A stretch of 64,000 nucleotides of DNA from Microcebus murinus (GCF_040939455.1 NC_134124.1:30331138-30395137), one strand, 5' to 3'; shown: positions 22,135 through 33,200, counted from the first letter of the stretch. The notes: generated by a model not told the origin, from the letters alone. Numbers and translations are program-made.

Positions 22135-22261
22135 AACACAGAAAAATCCTTTGACATAACATTAGGTCAGGTTTTTTGATTTTGTTTTTATTGTAGTTTA
22201 ATTTAAACTCTATAGAGTTGATCTATAATCTTTCTTTGCTTTCTGTTGAACCCGCTCTAGT
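22135..22261 (+). repeat. 127-bp local duplication, copy A
   Basis: This block is repeated at 23386-23512 with the same length and a constant offset of 1251 bp. I count 6 mismatches in 127 positions and no net indel. It does not read as a known interspersed family, although its last bases run into a MIR. See copy B. Confidence 0.92.
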
Positions 22262-22440
22262 CTCTTACCCTGGGAAAGTCACTTGATACCCTGAACTTCT
22301 GTTTCCCCCTTTGTAAAATAAGCAAGGCAGTAATACTTCCTTCACACTACCTTTTGAGGAATTAAGTGAGACTGCATGTAGTACACTCAACACCATGCAC
22401 AGACTATAGTAAGCACTCAATAAATATTAGCTATTCTTGT
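22258..22440 (+). mobile_element. MIR SINE
   Basis: MIR order: 'tagtctcttaccctgggaaa', 'gtcacttgataccctgaact', 'tctgtttccccctttgtaaa', 'gaggaattaagtgagactgc', 'actatagtaagcactcaata'. Clear and nearly complete. Confidence 0.88.
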
Positions 22441-23176
22441 TTACAACAGCAGCAATGCTGTTGGAAATTTCACTTGCCCAGGCTGACCTTCACATGGAGG
22501 AAATGTTAGCCTTCATCACATTAAAAAAAAGAATTTCCAAAAGGTAAATCCCAAGATGCTTCTTCATATCCTTCTTTGGCCCTTCCTCTTGGTGCCATGG
22601 AATAACAGGAAAGGTGTTTGTTGCTCTGTGTGTTTGTTTTATGCAGTTGTGTTTTCATATGAACGCATTCTCTGTAAAGGAGTAGCCCTGTCTAAGTGAT
22701 TATATGTATCTGATGCTTAACCTGGCTCTTGACAAATAGGAACGTCTAGCCCCATACCATGGAAACTGTACAGACATGTGGTGTGACACCAGTGACCCAT
22801 GTGTGGTTGGTCCTGATGCCTCCCCCAGGAGCCTATGCCCCCTTTTCATTCAAGGACTCACACACTCTTGCTCATACCAAAAGAGTATATATATTGGCTG
22901 GAATATTTACATGGAATCCTATTTCTTCTTCCTGGAGAATATCCTATGCTCTTTTTAAGAAGGAATAAAGATACCATAGCAGTTCTTATAGGAGGATTAA
23001 CAAATATGATTCTTTTCAATTCCCTCTTGGGGGAAACATGTACAATCAAGTTGTTATCAGTATTCCAACCTTGTCAAAACTCATTGGTTTGCAGGTCAGT
23101 CTCAAAAGGGAATTTTGTTTGAATCTCACATGCAGCATAGCAACCTCAGCCTCTTGCAGAAATGCTAGCCGGGTAT

Positions 23177-23210
<34 letters not shown>

Positions 23211-23385
23211 GTTCCTTATAAGAAGACAAAAAAGTTGCTTTGGCCAAATTGAGTGTACAAACTTTCTGGGACAGTGACATGCCTCTTATTTATCTAATAG
23301 TTTTGCACAGCACATCATGTACCATCTCAGTTGTTTGAGACACAGGGTGTTTTCTCTATAATACTCTCATTGGGAATTTTATGCC
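22441..23385. other. unique stretch with a TG microsatellite
   Basis: No gene or family recognised apart from a pure TG run at 23178-23208. Several overlapping short plus-strand frames near 22.8-23.3 kb have no domain, and one reads through the TG run. Confidence 0.6.
23178..23208 (+). repeat. (TG)n microsatellite
   Basis: An uninterrupted TG run of about 15 units. It is likely polymorphic in length. Confidence 0.97.
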
Positions 23386-23512
23386 AACACAGAAAAATCC
23401 TTTGACATAACATTAGGTCAGGTTTTTGGATTTTGTTTTTATTGTAGTTTAATTTAAACTCTATAGAGTTGATCTATAATCTTGTTTTGCATTCTGTTGA
23501 ACCCACTCCAGT
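23386..23512 (+). repeat. 127-bp local duplication, copy B
   Basis: Second copy of the block at 22135-22261, about 95% identical by eye. It starts in unique sequence and runs directly into the L2 copy that begins near 23500. The order of events between copy A (next to a MIR) and copy B (next to an L2) is not determined. Confidence 0.92.
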
Positions 23513-24095
23513 TAGACTTGTTTTCTACCACTTCACCCAGGCAGCCATTGTCAAGGTGTGCAATGAAACACGTAGATACATCCAGTGGCCTATTCTCAGT
23601 CCTTGTCTTACTTGATCTACCCCAGGATTTGACACTGTTCATCTCTCCTCCTAAAGCTCTTTTTACCATTTGACTTCTTAGATACTATTCTTTCCTGACT
23701 GTCCTCTGGTTTCTCCTTCTCAATATCCCTTGCTGGTTGCTGGCCCATCCCTTTCCCCTCCACAGCTTTTTCATGGGTTTTCATATTCTCTGCTTCTGGC
23801 ATTCATTCTCTGGGCGATCTCAACCCAGCCCGTGTCTTTAATGCCATCTATATGCTAAGAACTGCTGCCCCTTTGACTCTGTTCCAGCCACACTAGCCTC
23901 TTTCTGTGCCTTGAAAATCCTAAATAAGCTTCCACCTTTGCACTTGCTACTCACTGTAACCATAAAGTTGTTCTCCCTCGTAGCAGAATGGCTCCCTCTA
24001 TCACTGCCTAGAAGCCTTAATTGTCATTTTATCAGCGAAGCCTTGCCTGCCCTGCCTATGTGTGTGATCTCCACGCATAACCACTCACTGTAATG
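23500..24095 (+). mobile_element. L2 LINE (ORF2 end and 3' UTR)
   Basis: Landmarks in order: 'ggatttgacactgttcatct' (L2 GATTTGACACTGTTGATC), 'ctggtttctccttctcaata', 'gctggttgctggcccatccc', 'atgccatctatatgctaaga', 'tgttccagccacactagcct', 'cctttgcacttgctactcac'-like text, and 'gcgaagccttgcctgccctg'. This is the longest L2 copy in the window. It reaches into the reverse-transcriptase end, but no long open frame survives. Confidence 0.88.
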
Positions 24096-24655
24096 CTCAT
24101 ATAAGCAATTTTATCAGGCAGGGGCCCAATAGAAAACAGATGGAGCTCTCTAAGGGGTTTTGCAGAAGAAAGGTTAACAAAGGAACTATGTGTGGAGGTA
24201 TAGGCAGGTTCAGTGAATCAACAAGGAATGAGAAATTCCTCAGGGAGGAGCAACTTTGGGGCAGCATTTTCCCTCCCCAGGACTGAAGGGACATGGGACA
24301 CAGGAAGGCGACTTGTTACCAGAGCCTATTTGCAGCCTGGAGCAATGAAAGAGGGGCTACTCAAGAGCATTGCAGCTGGGGAAGAGCACAGCCACTTCCA
24401 GGAAGGACCACGAAGACTCAAGGGAGACAGAGAGGGCTGGGGACGATCCACTGGGAAAAAACAACTAAGACTTTCTCTTCTCCTGCTTTCTGAACTCTTT
24501 CTGTTGCCCCCCATTGGCTGAATCCAGTGGCATTCCACCGGGCAGGTGAAGCTGACTCTCAGGTTCAGCTTTCAGAAGGTTATTAATTATAAAATATCTG
24601 ATTTCTTTAAGTACTATGTTTGACAGTAGATCTCTCTGACATTTCACTTTGACAC
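24096..24655. other. unclassified G-rich block, possibly old LTR
   Basis: A GA/GC-richer block (about 24110-24540) differs from its AT-rich surroundings and recalls old ERV LTRs in composition. I cannot assign it. A 102-codon plus-strand frame (24213-24521) and overlapping minus-strand frames lack domains. Confidence 0.35.
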
Positions 24656-24659
24656 TTAT

Positions 24660-25855
24660 TTTTATTATGAAGGTACATCCTTAGTCTTTCAAACACATGG
24701 CTTGGCTTGTGATTGTCTTTCAGATATTTTTAGAGCAATTTTTATGAAACCATGAATAAGTCAAAAATTCATGTTATTTTTGAATATGAGTTCCATCCTG
24801 GAACCTATGCAGCACAGACAGCTCAAATTATCAAGAAAGTGTTTGGGAAAGATGTGGCCAGTGAACACACAGTACGTTGATGGCTTGAGAAGTTCAGTTC
24901 TGGTGATTTTTAGTCTTGAAAATGAGCCATGTGGGTGACCTGAGGCGAAGGTGTGTAATGATGAACTGAAAGCTGTAGTGGAAGCGAATCTATCTCAACC
25001 TACACCTGAATTAGCAACAAGGTTTGATGTTACTATTCCAACAATATTGGACCATTTGAAACAAATGAGCAAGCTAAAGAAACTAGATAGAAGGGTACAG
25101 CATGAATTAAACAAGCATCAGAAGAGGAAGAGTCTCAAAGCTTGCTTTTCTTTGCTGTCACAACATAAAGGCAAACCATCTCTATACCATATTGTTATGT
25201 GTGATGAAAATTGGATTCTTTTTGGCAATTTCAAACATTCAACACAATGGTTGGACAAAGACGAAGTACCAAAACACAGTCCAAAACTGAATATTCATCA
25301 AAAAAAGCTAATGGTGTCTGGTGGTCCAGAGCTGGTATTATCTACTACAGTTTCATGCAACCTGATCAATCGATTGTGGCAGATGTCTACTGCAGCCAAC
25401 TGGATGAAATGATGAGGATGCCTGTGATTAAGCAGCTGAGATTGGTCAACAGAGACAGGCCGACGCTCTTGCAAGACAACACTCAACCACACGTCACACA
25501 AAAACCAAAGTTATTCAAACTACAGAGGTTGGTTGAACTTGGAAGCTCTCTGTCGTCCACCATATTCACTAGACCTTGCATCAACTGACTAACACTTCTT
25601 CTAGGCTTTGGACTACTTCTTGCAAGGAAAAATATTCAATTCTCATCAAGCTGTGGAAAACACCTTTTCCAATTTCATCCCCACTCACTCTCCAGGTTTC
25701 TTCTCTGCTGGCACAAACAAGCTACCGTTAAGAAGGCAAAACTGTGTCTATAGTTTAGGCACATAGTTTGATTAGTTGAACTGCTTCTTGTTTGAGATAT
25801 AATAAATTAAACTTTTGATTCGAAATTGGACATTTCATATTTAATGACCTTAATA
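24660..25855 (+). mobile_element. mariner DNA transposon, HSMAR2-like, degenerate
   Basis: A nearly complete mariner element with a decayed transposase reading frame (24752-25775). Its translated pieces match the HSMAR2 type: MNKSKIHVIF start, FDVTIPTILDHLKQ, DEVPKHSPKLNIHQKKLMV and PPYSLDL segments. HSMAR2 is a known old primate mariner. I could not define the terminal inverted repeats, so both ends are approximate. Confidence 0.85.
24752..25775 (+). pseudogene. decayed mariner transposase (HSMAR2-like)
   Basis: The frame starts with ATG at 24752 (MNKSKIHVIFEYEF, the N-terminal HTH region) and ends at the stop 25773-25775 after the usual terminal FD. It is broken by at least three frameshifts (about 24910, 25315 and 25545). 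Stops include TGA in the motif R-stop-W near codon 43 and TAA just after the third catalytic Asp. All three catalytic Asp codons of the DD34D triad are still present: 25203-25205 (CDENW), 25475-25477 (QDNTQPH) and 25587-25589 (STD). Neutral decay explains this. No transposase can be made. Confidence 0.88.
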
Positions 25856-26440
25856 CCACCCAGACCTTAATACACCCAGAACAGAGAAAGATGGGAAAAT
25901 GGATCTAAGGGAGTGAACAAAGACAAATTAATAGGGGCTCTTTAAAAAGGCTTATTCTCAGAACTTGGCACTTGGAAATGTGAAGTTTTACCCATCAGAA
26001 ATCATGACAAAATCAGCATCAAATGTTGCCTCCTTTTAGAAGTTTAACCTCTCTATAATCCAAGCTAACACTGGCTAACGTCATACAAGCAATTGTGTAT
26101 TCTCCAAATAGCAGGAGTGAGGTTCAAAATATTTAACAAGCCCTGTGACAGAGGCACTCAACAATCAGAACCGCAACCTGACAAATGGAAACACCACCTC
26201 ATGCTGGTTCAAAATGGAGCCTTTGCAAAAACGGCTGTAATGTGAATATTTAAAAGGGAGATCTTTTCTTTTCTGGTGACATTTGGGAAAGGTGTGTCTT
26301 ATATCCAGGAATTTATGGGACGTATAACATAGGCAGTGTGCTGTACTCAATGAAAAGAATATCTAATTTAAACTTCCCACAACCATACTCTTAGGCTTGG
26401 ACCTTAAGGTTCAATGAAGGGTAATTATGCCTAAAACTAC
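25856..26440. other. unique stretch
   Basis: No gene or family recognised. Confidence 0.55.
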
Positions 26441-26535
26441 CCATCTGTTAATAGCTGCAGTGGAGCTGGGACTGACACCCAGACTTTTTGACTCCAAACC
26501 CCCTGGCTCTTAACATTAAGACTGCCTCCCAAATG
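26441..26535 (-). mobile_element. MIR SINE fragment
   Basis: The text 'gttaatagctgcagtggagc', 'tgggactgacacccagactt' and 'ccctggctcttaacattaag' is the reverse complement of the MIR 5' half (CTTAATGTTAAGAGC, GGGT, CAGCTCC, AGCTATTAAC). Confidence 0.7.
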
Positions 26536-26966
26536 GGACAGTGGTGGTTTCAGGGCAGAATCTGTGCATATTTCAAGCTTTCATTTTTGATTTTTGATTT
26601 TTTTTTAAAAGAGAAATCCCTAGGAAAGTCTCTTTTTATTCTCTACATGACTTTATTTCTCAAAAAGTAATTTAGATTCATTATTGAATTTGACTAAAAT
26701 CTAAAGCAGCATCTAAAGGTACTATGTGTTTCTCCTCCTGACCACATCCTTTGCCCCAATCTCGGTATACAAAAGGCACCCAAAATATGCGTGCTGGGTA
26801 TCTAAATGGATTTCCTTCTGGCTTATTGACTGTGATATTATGCCCAGAATTCTGAAGTGTGAATATTTATAGCAGGTGACACAAAACACTGTATTGACAT
26901 AGATACCTATGAGGTGTGATTGCTAGAGTTTATCTTGTAATGTGCTCTTTTAAACACTATGGACAA
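26536..26966. other. unique stretch
   Basis: No gene or family recognised. AT-rich. Confidence 0.5.
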
Positions 26967-27100
26967 GCTGGGCACAGTCGTGTACTCTTGTAGTCCCAGC
27001 TATTTAGGGGGCTGAGGCAGGAGGATCGCCTGAGCTCAGGAGTTCAAGTTCAGCCTGGACAACATAATGAGATCCTGTCTCTAAAATTAAAAAAAAACAA
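26967..27100 (+). mobile_element. free left Alu monomer (FLAM-like)
   Basis: A single 7SL-derived arm: 'gctgggcacagtcgtgtact', 'gctgaggcaggaggatcgcc', 'gagctcaggagttcaagttc', ending 'gagatcctgtctctaaaatt' and an A-rich tail. There is no right arm, so it is a monomer rather than a truncated dimer. Confidence 0.8.
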
Positions 27101-27181
27101 ACATGTTTTTCAAAGTTGCTAGATGAGAGAACTTTAGCTATTCTTATCACATAGAAATGATAAATATTCAAAATGATGGGT

Positions 27182-27522
27182 GGCTGGGCACGATGGCTCA
27201 CACCTATAATCCTGGCACTCTGGGAGGCCGAGGTGGGTGGATTCCTCAAGATCAGGAGTTCAAAACCAGCCTGAGCAAGAGTGAGACCCTGTCTCTACTA
27301 AAAATAGAAAGAAATTAATAGGACAACTAAAAATATATAGAAAAAATTAGCCAGGCATGGTGGCGCATGCCTGTATTCCCAGCTACTCAGGAGGCTGAGG
27401 CAGGAGGACTGCTTGAGCCCAGGAGTTTGAGGTTGCTGTGAGCTAGGCTGATGCCACGGCACTCACTCTAGCCCGAGCAACAAAGTGAGACTCTGTCTCA
27501 AAAAAAAAAAAAAAAAAAAAAA
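27182..27522 (+). mobile_element. strepsirrhine Alu SINE
   Basis: A complete dimeric Alu from GGCTGGGCACGATGGCTCAC to a poly-A tail. The linker 'aattaataggacaactaaaa' plus 'atatatag' is a diverged version of the lemur linker. It lies about 80 bp downstream of the FLAM in the same orientation. Confidence 0.95.
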
Positions 27523-28213
27523 GATGGAAACTTCAAATACCCCAACTCGATCATTACACATTCTATGCATGTAACAAAATATCACACACACCCCTTAAGT
27601 GTACGAAGTATTATATATCAATATAAAATATATAAAAATGAACTTCCAATGAACTTTGGAGAAGACTAAAGATAAAGTTAATTTTGAAATTAAAAAAAAA
27701 TAAAACTATATACCACCTACATAAAATAATCAACAAACTTGAATTTCCTTACTCACTGTGTTGTGTTATTTCTGATTTCTGCTTTTTGAAACTCCAATTT
27801 CCAGTCTCCCTTTTCTCTGCTTTACTACAGTAGATGGATAGAATACCAAAGAGAAATTGCTCATTCAAGCACTTCCTTTGCAATAATTATTTTGAATCCT
27901 TAAGTCCTGACCCATACCGGTTAAGGGTCCCAGATGGACTAGGCTACCTGTGTGGATAATTGGAAGGCTCCTCTGGGTACAGCTTTTTCCATCACAGCTT
28001 ATAATGTCTTTGTAAAAATGAACAAACTTTGTGGACTGGAGGAAGCAAAGATGATTATTATGACCAGGAGCATGTTGGAACCTTGATTTTTTTGGTGTGT
28101 GTACATCACACTTGTCTGCCTAAGTTAATGAAGGAAGAGTGAAGACTTGCTACTTATCATTTTAATACAGTTTTGAGTTCCCAAGAGAAGATTTCTCGTT
28201 TGTCTCAAGGTGA

Positions 28214-28250
<37 letters not shown>

Positions 28251-29039
28251 TGTACTTAAGTTGTCCGAATGATAAATAGTGCCCTAGGTAAGTTGCAGGC
28301 TGTATATGTAAGAAAAAGTAATATTGCATTGGAAAGTTTTCAGATAAAGTAGAATCCAATTTTGTTTTGAAAGGCTATGATGAATGTTAACCACTTTTTT
28401 GCTGAAATTCTTTTCAGACATATCTTAATCTTTTTTAATGATCCGTATGTGATTTTTTTAACATAAAATATATAATAATGTAGAGAAATTATGTTATTAA
28501 TAACCTTTGAGGGAACGATTCATCCTTGATTTCCCTTTTCCACCCTTTTGAAATAAAGACAGGGCTAAGCGTGCAAGTCTGTGATGTGAACTGGATTTTT
28601 GTAGTTTTCCCTTTGTTACCAGAGTTCTGCAGCTGAGAAAATTATTTCCCTGGTTTTCTCACAATGAATTGCTGCGTGTTTCATTCAAAACAACAATAAT
28701 GGAAACATACCCTGCATGTAATATGTCTAAACACCCGCAAATAAACAGTGATTGAGATTAATGCACCTTCAACTTGCGCTTATTCTTATGCACTTATGTT
28801 GGCATGAAGATTTAATTTTCCCTGTCACATGAAGCAAATACCTTCTCTGATCTGGCGGATTTGTTTGGGGGTTCTCTCCCAGTGCCCTCACTTCCTGCAT
28901 CGCTGTTTTGACACATTCTTAGCCCTGTTAAATACTTGCCATGAAATACTGAAGAACAATAGTTAGTAAATAGAATCAACATGTGACAGAGCTTTATTTT
29001 GTACCCAGGATAAATATTATGGATGCCTTGTTGCTTTGG
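27523..29039. other. unique AT-rich stretch with a GT microsatellite
   Basis: No gene or family recognised apart from a GT run at 28216-28249. The 106-codon minus-strand frame at 28812-29132 overlaps the start of the neighbouring L1 and has no domain. Confidence 0.6.
28216..28249 (+). repeat. (TG)n microsatellite
   Basis: About 17 uninterrupted TG units. Confidence 0.97.
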
Positions 29040-29465
29040 GTTTTTAAAATTTATTTTTATTGTATATATTTTAGGTGTACAACATGATGTTTTGATAGGC
29101 ATATACCTGCACAAAATGTATGATAAAAACACCTAAAATCTATTCTCTTAGCACATTTTTATTATGGAATGCAATATTATCAAGAATAATCACCATAGTA
29201 TATGTTAGATCTCTAGACTTACACATCTTACATGATTGCAAATTTGTACCCTTTGACCTATTTCTCCTCATTTTCTCCTCCTCCCTGCCCCTGGTAACCA
29301 CCTTGTACTCTGTTTCTATGTATTCAACTTTTTTTTAGATTCCACATGTAAGTGAGATCATGCAATATTTTTCTTTCTGTGTCTGGCTTACTGAACTCTG
29401 CATAATGTCCTCAAGATTCATCCATGTTGTCACAAGTGTAAGTATCTTCTTCTCTATAAAGCTGA

Positions 29466-29500
<35 letters not shown>

Positions 29501-29630
29501 ACGTGCCACATGATTTCTTTATCCATTCATCCATCGATGGACATGTGGGTTTTTTCTGTATCTTGGCTATTGTGAATAGTGCTGCAATGAACACAGGGGA
29601 ACAGGTATCCCTAAGGAGGCTGATTTAAGA
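29040..29630 (-). mobile_element. L1 LINE 3' end (L1M-type)
   Basis: Read on the plus strand this is the reversed L1 ORF2 end and 3' UTR: 'taggtgtacaacatgatgtt', 'gcccctggtaaccaccttgt', 'agtgagatcatgcaatattt', 'ctgcataatgtcctcaagat', 'tcatccatgttgtcacaagt', 'tccattcatccatcgatgga' and 'ggctattgtgaatagtgctg'. A long TG run replaces the usual ATAATATTCCATTGTATGTATATA part. It is 5'-truncated. Confidence 0.92.
29471..29499 (+). repeat. (GT)n microsatellite inside L1
   Basis: An uninterrupted GT run within the reversed L1. It probably arose from the TATGTATATA segment of the L1 3' region. Confidence 0.95.
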
Positions 29631-29789
29631 TGTTCTACTGAATGCTTTTGTCCTTATAGGACCCCTATTTCTTAGATTCTAAATATGGCCTGAGATATGT
29701 TAACAACACAGATGTTATATGTATTTGGAAGTTTGCATTATTAGTAATTTATTTTCAGATGGCCAATGGTATTTGCTTTTTTGTGTGTG

Positions 29790-30070
29790 TGTGAGACAGG
29801 GTCTCACTTTGTTCTCTGGGCTAGAGTGCAGTGGCATCATCATAGCTTACTGCCACCTCAAACACCTGGGCACAAGGGATCTTCCTGCCTCAGCTTTCTG
29901 AGCAGCTGGGACTACAGACATGCCCCACCCTGCCTGGCTAATTTTTCCGTGTTTAGTAGAGATGTGGTCTCATTCTTGCTCAGGCTGATCGAACTCCTTA
30001 CTTCAAGCAATCTTCCTGCCTCAGCCTCCCGAAGTGCTAGGATTACAGGCATTAGCTACCATGCCTGGTC
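29790..30070 (-). mobile_element. older Alu SINE (AluJ-like)
   Basis: Reverse-oriented dimer without the lemur linker insert. It has 'gtgcagtggcatcatcatag', 'cttactgccacctcaaacac' and ends 'gctaccatgcctggtc'. An 11-bp target-site duplication ATTTGCTTTTT flanks it (29771-29781 and 30076-30086). More decayed than the lemur-type copies, as expected of AluJ. The 109-codon plus-strand frame at 29766-30095 is just Alu sequence. Confidence 0.92.
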
Positions 30071-30274
30071 TGACAATTTGCTTTTTAAGTTTTAAAATTA
30101 TGTAGGTAATTTAGCAAGAACCAAGCTAATTTATGTGATCCAAAAGCTAATATCACCCCCAACACAGATTGCTCTTTTCTGTGTAACATTGTGTCACATT
30201 CTTAGACATTGGGCTTGAAATGGGTGAGCCTTTTTTATTTGGTCTTCTTTCTCTGTCATACCTTACATTCAATA

Positions 30275-30620
30275 AATTGTCAACTCCTGTATTTTCTACT
30301 TCTTCCATGTTTCTGCTCTCTGCTGTCCTTTTTATTTTCCATTCTGACCATCGTCATTTGGATAAAAGGCCTCATTTCCTCTCACCTAAACTCTCACAGC
30401 ACTTCTACCTCTTTAGCTGTGGCCTTTCCCGATTCAAAACCCTTACACAAAGTTGCCAGATTACTTTATAAAAATCTGGTAAACCTCTAACATTCTGAGA
30501 CCCTCACTGCACTTCAAATCAATAGACAATCCCTGCTGATATTTCCTCAATAAGGCTCTCTCCTAGTTTCCCAAGCTGGTCATCTAGAATATTCTCTGTG
30601 GGAACGTGGGAACTTGACAT
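30275..30620 (+). mobile_element. L2 LINE fragment
   Basis: L2-like text: 'accatcgtcatttggataaa', 'ggcctcatttcctctcacct', 'gcacttctacctctttagct' and 'gttgccagattactttataa' correspond to the L2 segment CATCTCTCACCTGGACTACTGC through CAGCCAGAGTGATCTTTCTAAAA. Strongly diverged. Two overlapping frames of 83 and 93 codons lie in it. Confidence 0.6.
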
Positions 30621-31971
30621 TCTAGACCAACCCAGTTATTACTGAATGTATCTTTTTTTTTTTTTTTTTGTCTGTAGCCCTTTACTTTTCATGAAGTCTC
30701 TTGAACCACCAGCCAGGTATGGCTAAGCCCCTGCCTCCCAAATTCACTGAGTTTTTATTATTCTACCTTACTGGGATGTCCATTACAAAAACTTTAATGA
30801 ATGAACTAGATACTATTTACTGGACGTGTATTATTTGGGAGCTGGTCAAGGGCTTCCAATTATGATCTCATCCATTCCTCTACCAACTTTGAAAAGAAGG
30901 TACAAATGTAGCCTAGAGAGTGGAATTAACCCTGTGCTTCCAAGTAGCGCTGAGGCACCGTGTTCCAGAACCTTGCTTGTCTAACTTTGCAGTAGTCTCA
31001 GTTGTCATCATTCGTATATATGACTTCCCTACTCTGTCAGATTTGATGTCCCTTTAGGACGAGGTTCACTCTTACTCAAAATTTTATCTCCCACATCAGG
31101 TGCATTATACCTAGCTTTATTCTTTCTGAAAACCATAAAAAGGTATCAATTTAATAAATAGGGGAAAATAACTCTATCAAGATGAAAAAGAAAAACGTCT
31201 CTGTGTGGGCCTTGCAGTTTGAACTGGAGGGGAGAACCTGGTTAGGGGATTTATTTTTTATTTTTAATGCTGTGCCTTTTAACTGTCAGGGGCCATAGGT
31301 ATCCTGACCCAAGCATTTTATCTGGGACGTGGCAAAGCAAAACTGCACCGTCAAAGCTTTTCCAAGTTCTTAGTGTTGCTGGAGGTTTCAAACCACTGTA
31401 GCTGGTTCTTTAGTTATAATCACGTGAATGATGCTTTCAGTTTTAATAATAAGAACGAAGTGCAGGCTAATCAGGGGAAATTGAGACAAAGGGGAAATAA
31501 ATTTGTTCTATAAGATAAAGAGTGCTTTTTTCCCCTCTAGTTTATTCCTGGCAGCCTAAAAGATTTAATAGATGGTGCCCTTGCTTAGTGGATGATAGTT
31601 ATGCAGTATAGTATCATTAGAGGCATGTGTACATATAAGTACTAAAATATTAGTATACAGGGCAGTCAGCCTGGTATGGGATATAGTATTTATACCAAAA
31701 TCCAAGCCTATCTCTTTAAGGATCCCCTTTGAGAATGGAGAAGGCCAGTTGTTTGAACCCAAAACTGTCATGGCCAACCTGGTTTTTAGTCTCTTACAGT
31801 TAATTTGCTTAAAGAGGCAGAAAGCCTAGGTCTCTGCAGACCTTTCCTTATTTATTTTCATGTATTCCATGGAAGTTTCTCCCTCATTCTTTATTAAATA
31901 AAGACAAATCTTGGGTCAGGTATTAGAAGGCACAATAGATTAACGAGAAGAGCCTTGATCTTAACCTAGGG
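30621..31971. other. mostly unique stretch with weak L2-like patch
   Basis: A T run at about 30652-30669 and a weak plus-strand L2-tail-like patch at about 31015-31120 ('tccctttaggacgaggttca', 'cacatcaggtgcattatacc'). No exon is seen. Confidence 0.45.
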
Positions 31972-32163
31972 CTGTGGTCCTCAAACTTTTCAAACAAGGG
32001 GCCAGTTCACTGTCCTTCAGACCGTTGGAGGGCCGGACTATAGTTTAAAAAAAAACTATGAACAAATTCCTATGCATACTGCACATATCTTATTTTGAAG
32101 TAAAAAAAAAAATTGGCAAAAACACCTGCATGTGGCACGCAGGCTGTAGTTTGAGGACATCTG
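31972..32163 (+). mobile_element. hAT MITE, copy 1 (internally deleted)
   Basis: Ends are inverted: GGTCCTCAAACTTTTCAAAC on the left and, on the other strand, GTCCTCAAACTACAGCC on the right. The body has 'ggggccagttcactgtcctt' and 'cagaccgttggagggccgga'. A CTAGGG hexamer abuts both ends (31966-31971 and 32164-32169), compatible with an imperfect 8-bp hAT duplication. The first 60 bp differ from copy 2 (40190-40412) at only about 6 positions. It has no coding capacity and would have been moved by an autonomous hAT transposase. Confidence 0.82.
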
Positions 32164-32479
32164 CTAGGGGATGGGATGGGTGTTGAGACTTAGAAAAAAG
32201 TTTAAGTCTGCTGAGAGATATGATGCAAAAGAGGACCAGCGGGAGGTGTCTACTCATATTTGTGTCATAGGAAGTCGTTGAAATGTGGCTTGAAACGTAA
32301 TAGGGACGTAGAAAAAAACTTAAATCAGTTGTATTGTCAGTAAGGCTCTATGGAGGAATTTGCATTGCTTATCATTTAGATTTGCCTGAATAGCAAAGTA
32401 AGGTCTATTTAATTAAATGAAAGTCTCAGTACTCTTATTAGAAAAAAAAGAACTATGGCAGATCCATATGGTCCCTCCT
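32164..32479. other. unique stretch
   Basis: No gene or family recognised. Leads into the CpG-richer block. Confidence 0.55.
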
Positions 32480-33200
32480 GTAAAACATGCCGGGCCCCAG
32501 CGTCTCAGGCCTGAACAGCGTCAGCTACTCCCTATTAACGAGAATGGTAACAGCGCGATCATATCCTCAGACCTTATGACATTCATAACTACAGCGTTGT
32601 AATTTTGCTCTTACAGTGACAAATGAGGAATTATAAACATTTAATTTGGAGGGAAATTTAACATATTATTCCCTAAGTCCACTTGGCGAGAGAAAGAGGC
32701 AATTAATATAAGCTCATTACGTTGCAATGTTGCATCTTTGCAACCACGGTCGCCGGCTTTTTAAAAATCACAAGTGACAAGTTGAGGTTGCAGCACTGCT
32801 GCCTTTATAGGCCTTCTGTCAACGCGTAACGTCCCGGGCAATGCATACGGCTGTCTGAATGTCAAGGCCTGTGCCCTCAGACTTCAGGGTGTTGCTACAT
32901 TTATCTTTCAAAGTGGAAACTTCATCTTAAGGCATCCAGATTTTCTCCGGCTTTATGAAAGCAGCTCCAGAACGAGGGGGAGGAAGTGAGTTTCTCATCC
33001 TGGTCGGGGCTCTTGGTCCGTTAACTGTGCCTCAGTGCACTCGCCCAGTGGGTAAGGATGGAGCCTGAGCAGGGACAGCCGAGTTAAGCCGGCACGCCCT
33101 GCCGGGACTGTCCATCACAAAGGGTAATACTACTTTATCGATCCCTTCCACACCGTCTCCCACCGTTGTGTTAAGCCTGCGGTGAGTACAACCTTTACAA
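32480..33200. promoter_or_regulatory. CpG-enriched unique block, candidate cis-regulatory element
   Basis: In a CpG-poor window I count about 30 CpG dinucleotides by eye over these 720 bp, including GCGCGA, ACGCGT and CCCGGG. No recognised transposon interrupts it. It contains a cluster of TTGCA-type motifs (32721-32744), homeodomain-like TAAT/ATTA sites near 32702-32720, and the text CTTTATAGG. No open frame with coding character runs through it; the 61-codon frame at 32417-32602 ends inside. It could be a conserved enhancer or a weak distal promoter. This is inference from composition only. Confidence 0.45.

Noticed and set aside
29766..30095. 109-codon frame with typical '[16 protein letters not shown]' text
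   Set aside because: This is the well-known translation of antisense Alu sequence, not a gene.
31972..32163. Interpretation of the hAT MITE as SPIN
   Set aside because: SPIN ends begin CAGCGGTTCTCAACCTGTGG; these ends read CCTCAAACTTTT, a different hAT family.
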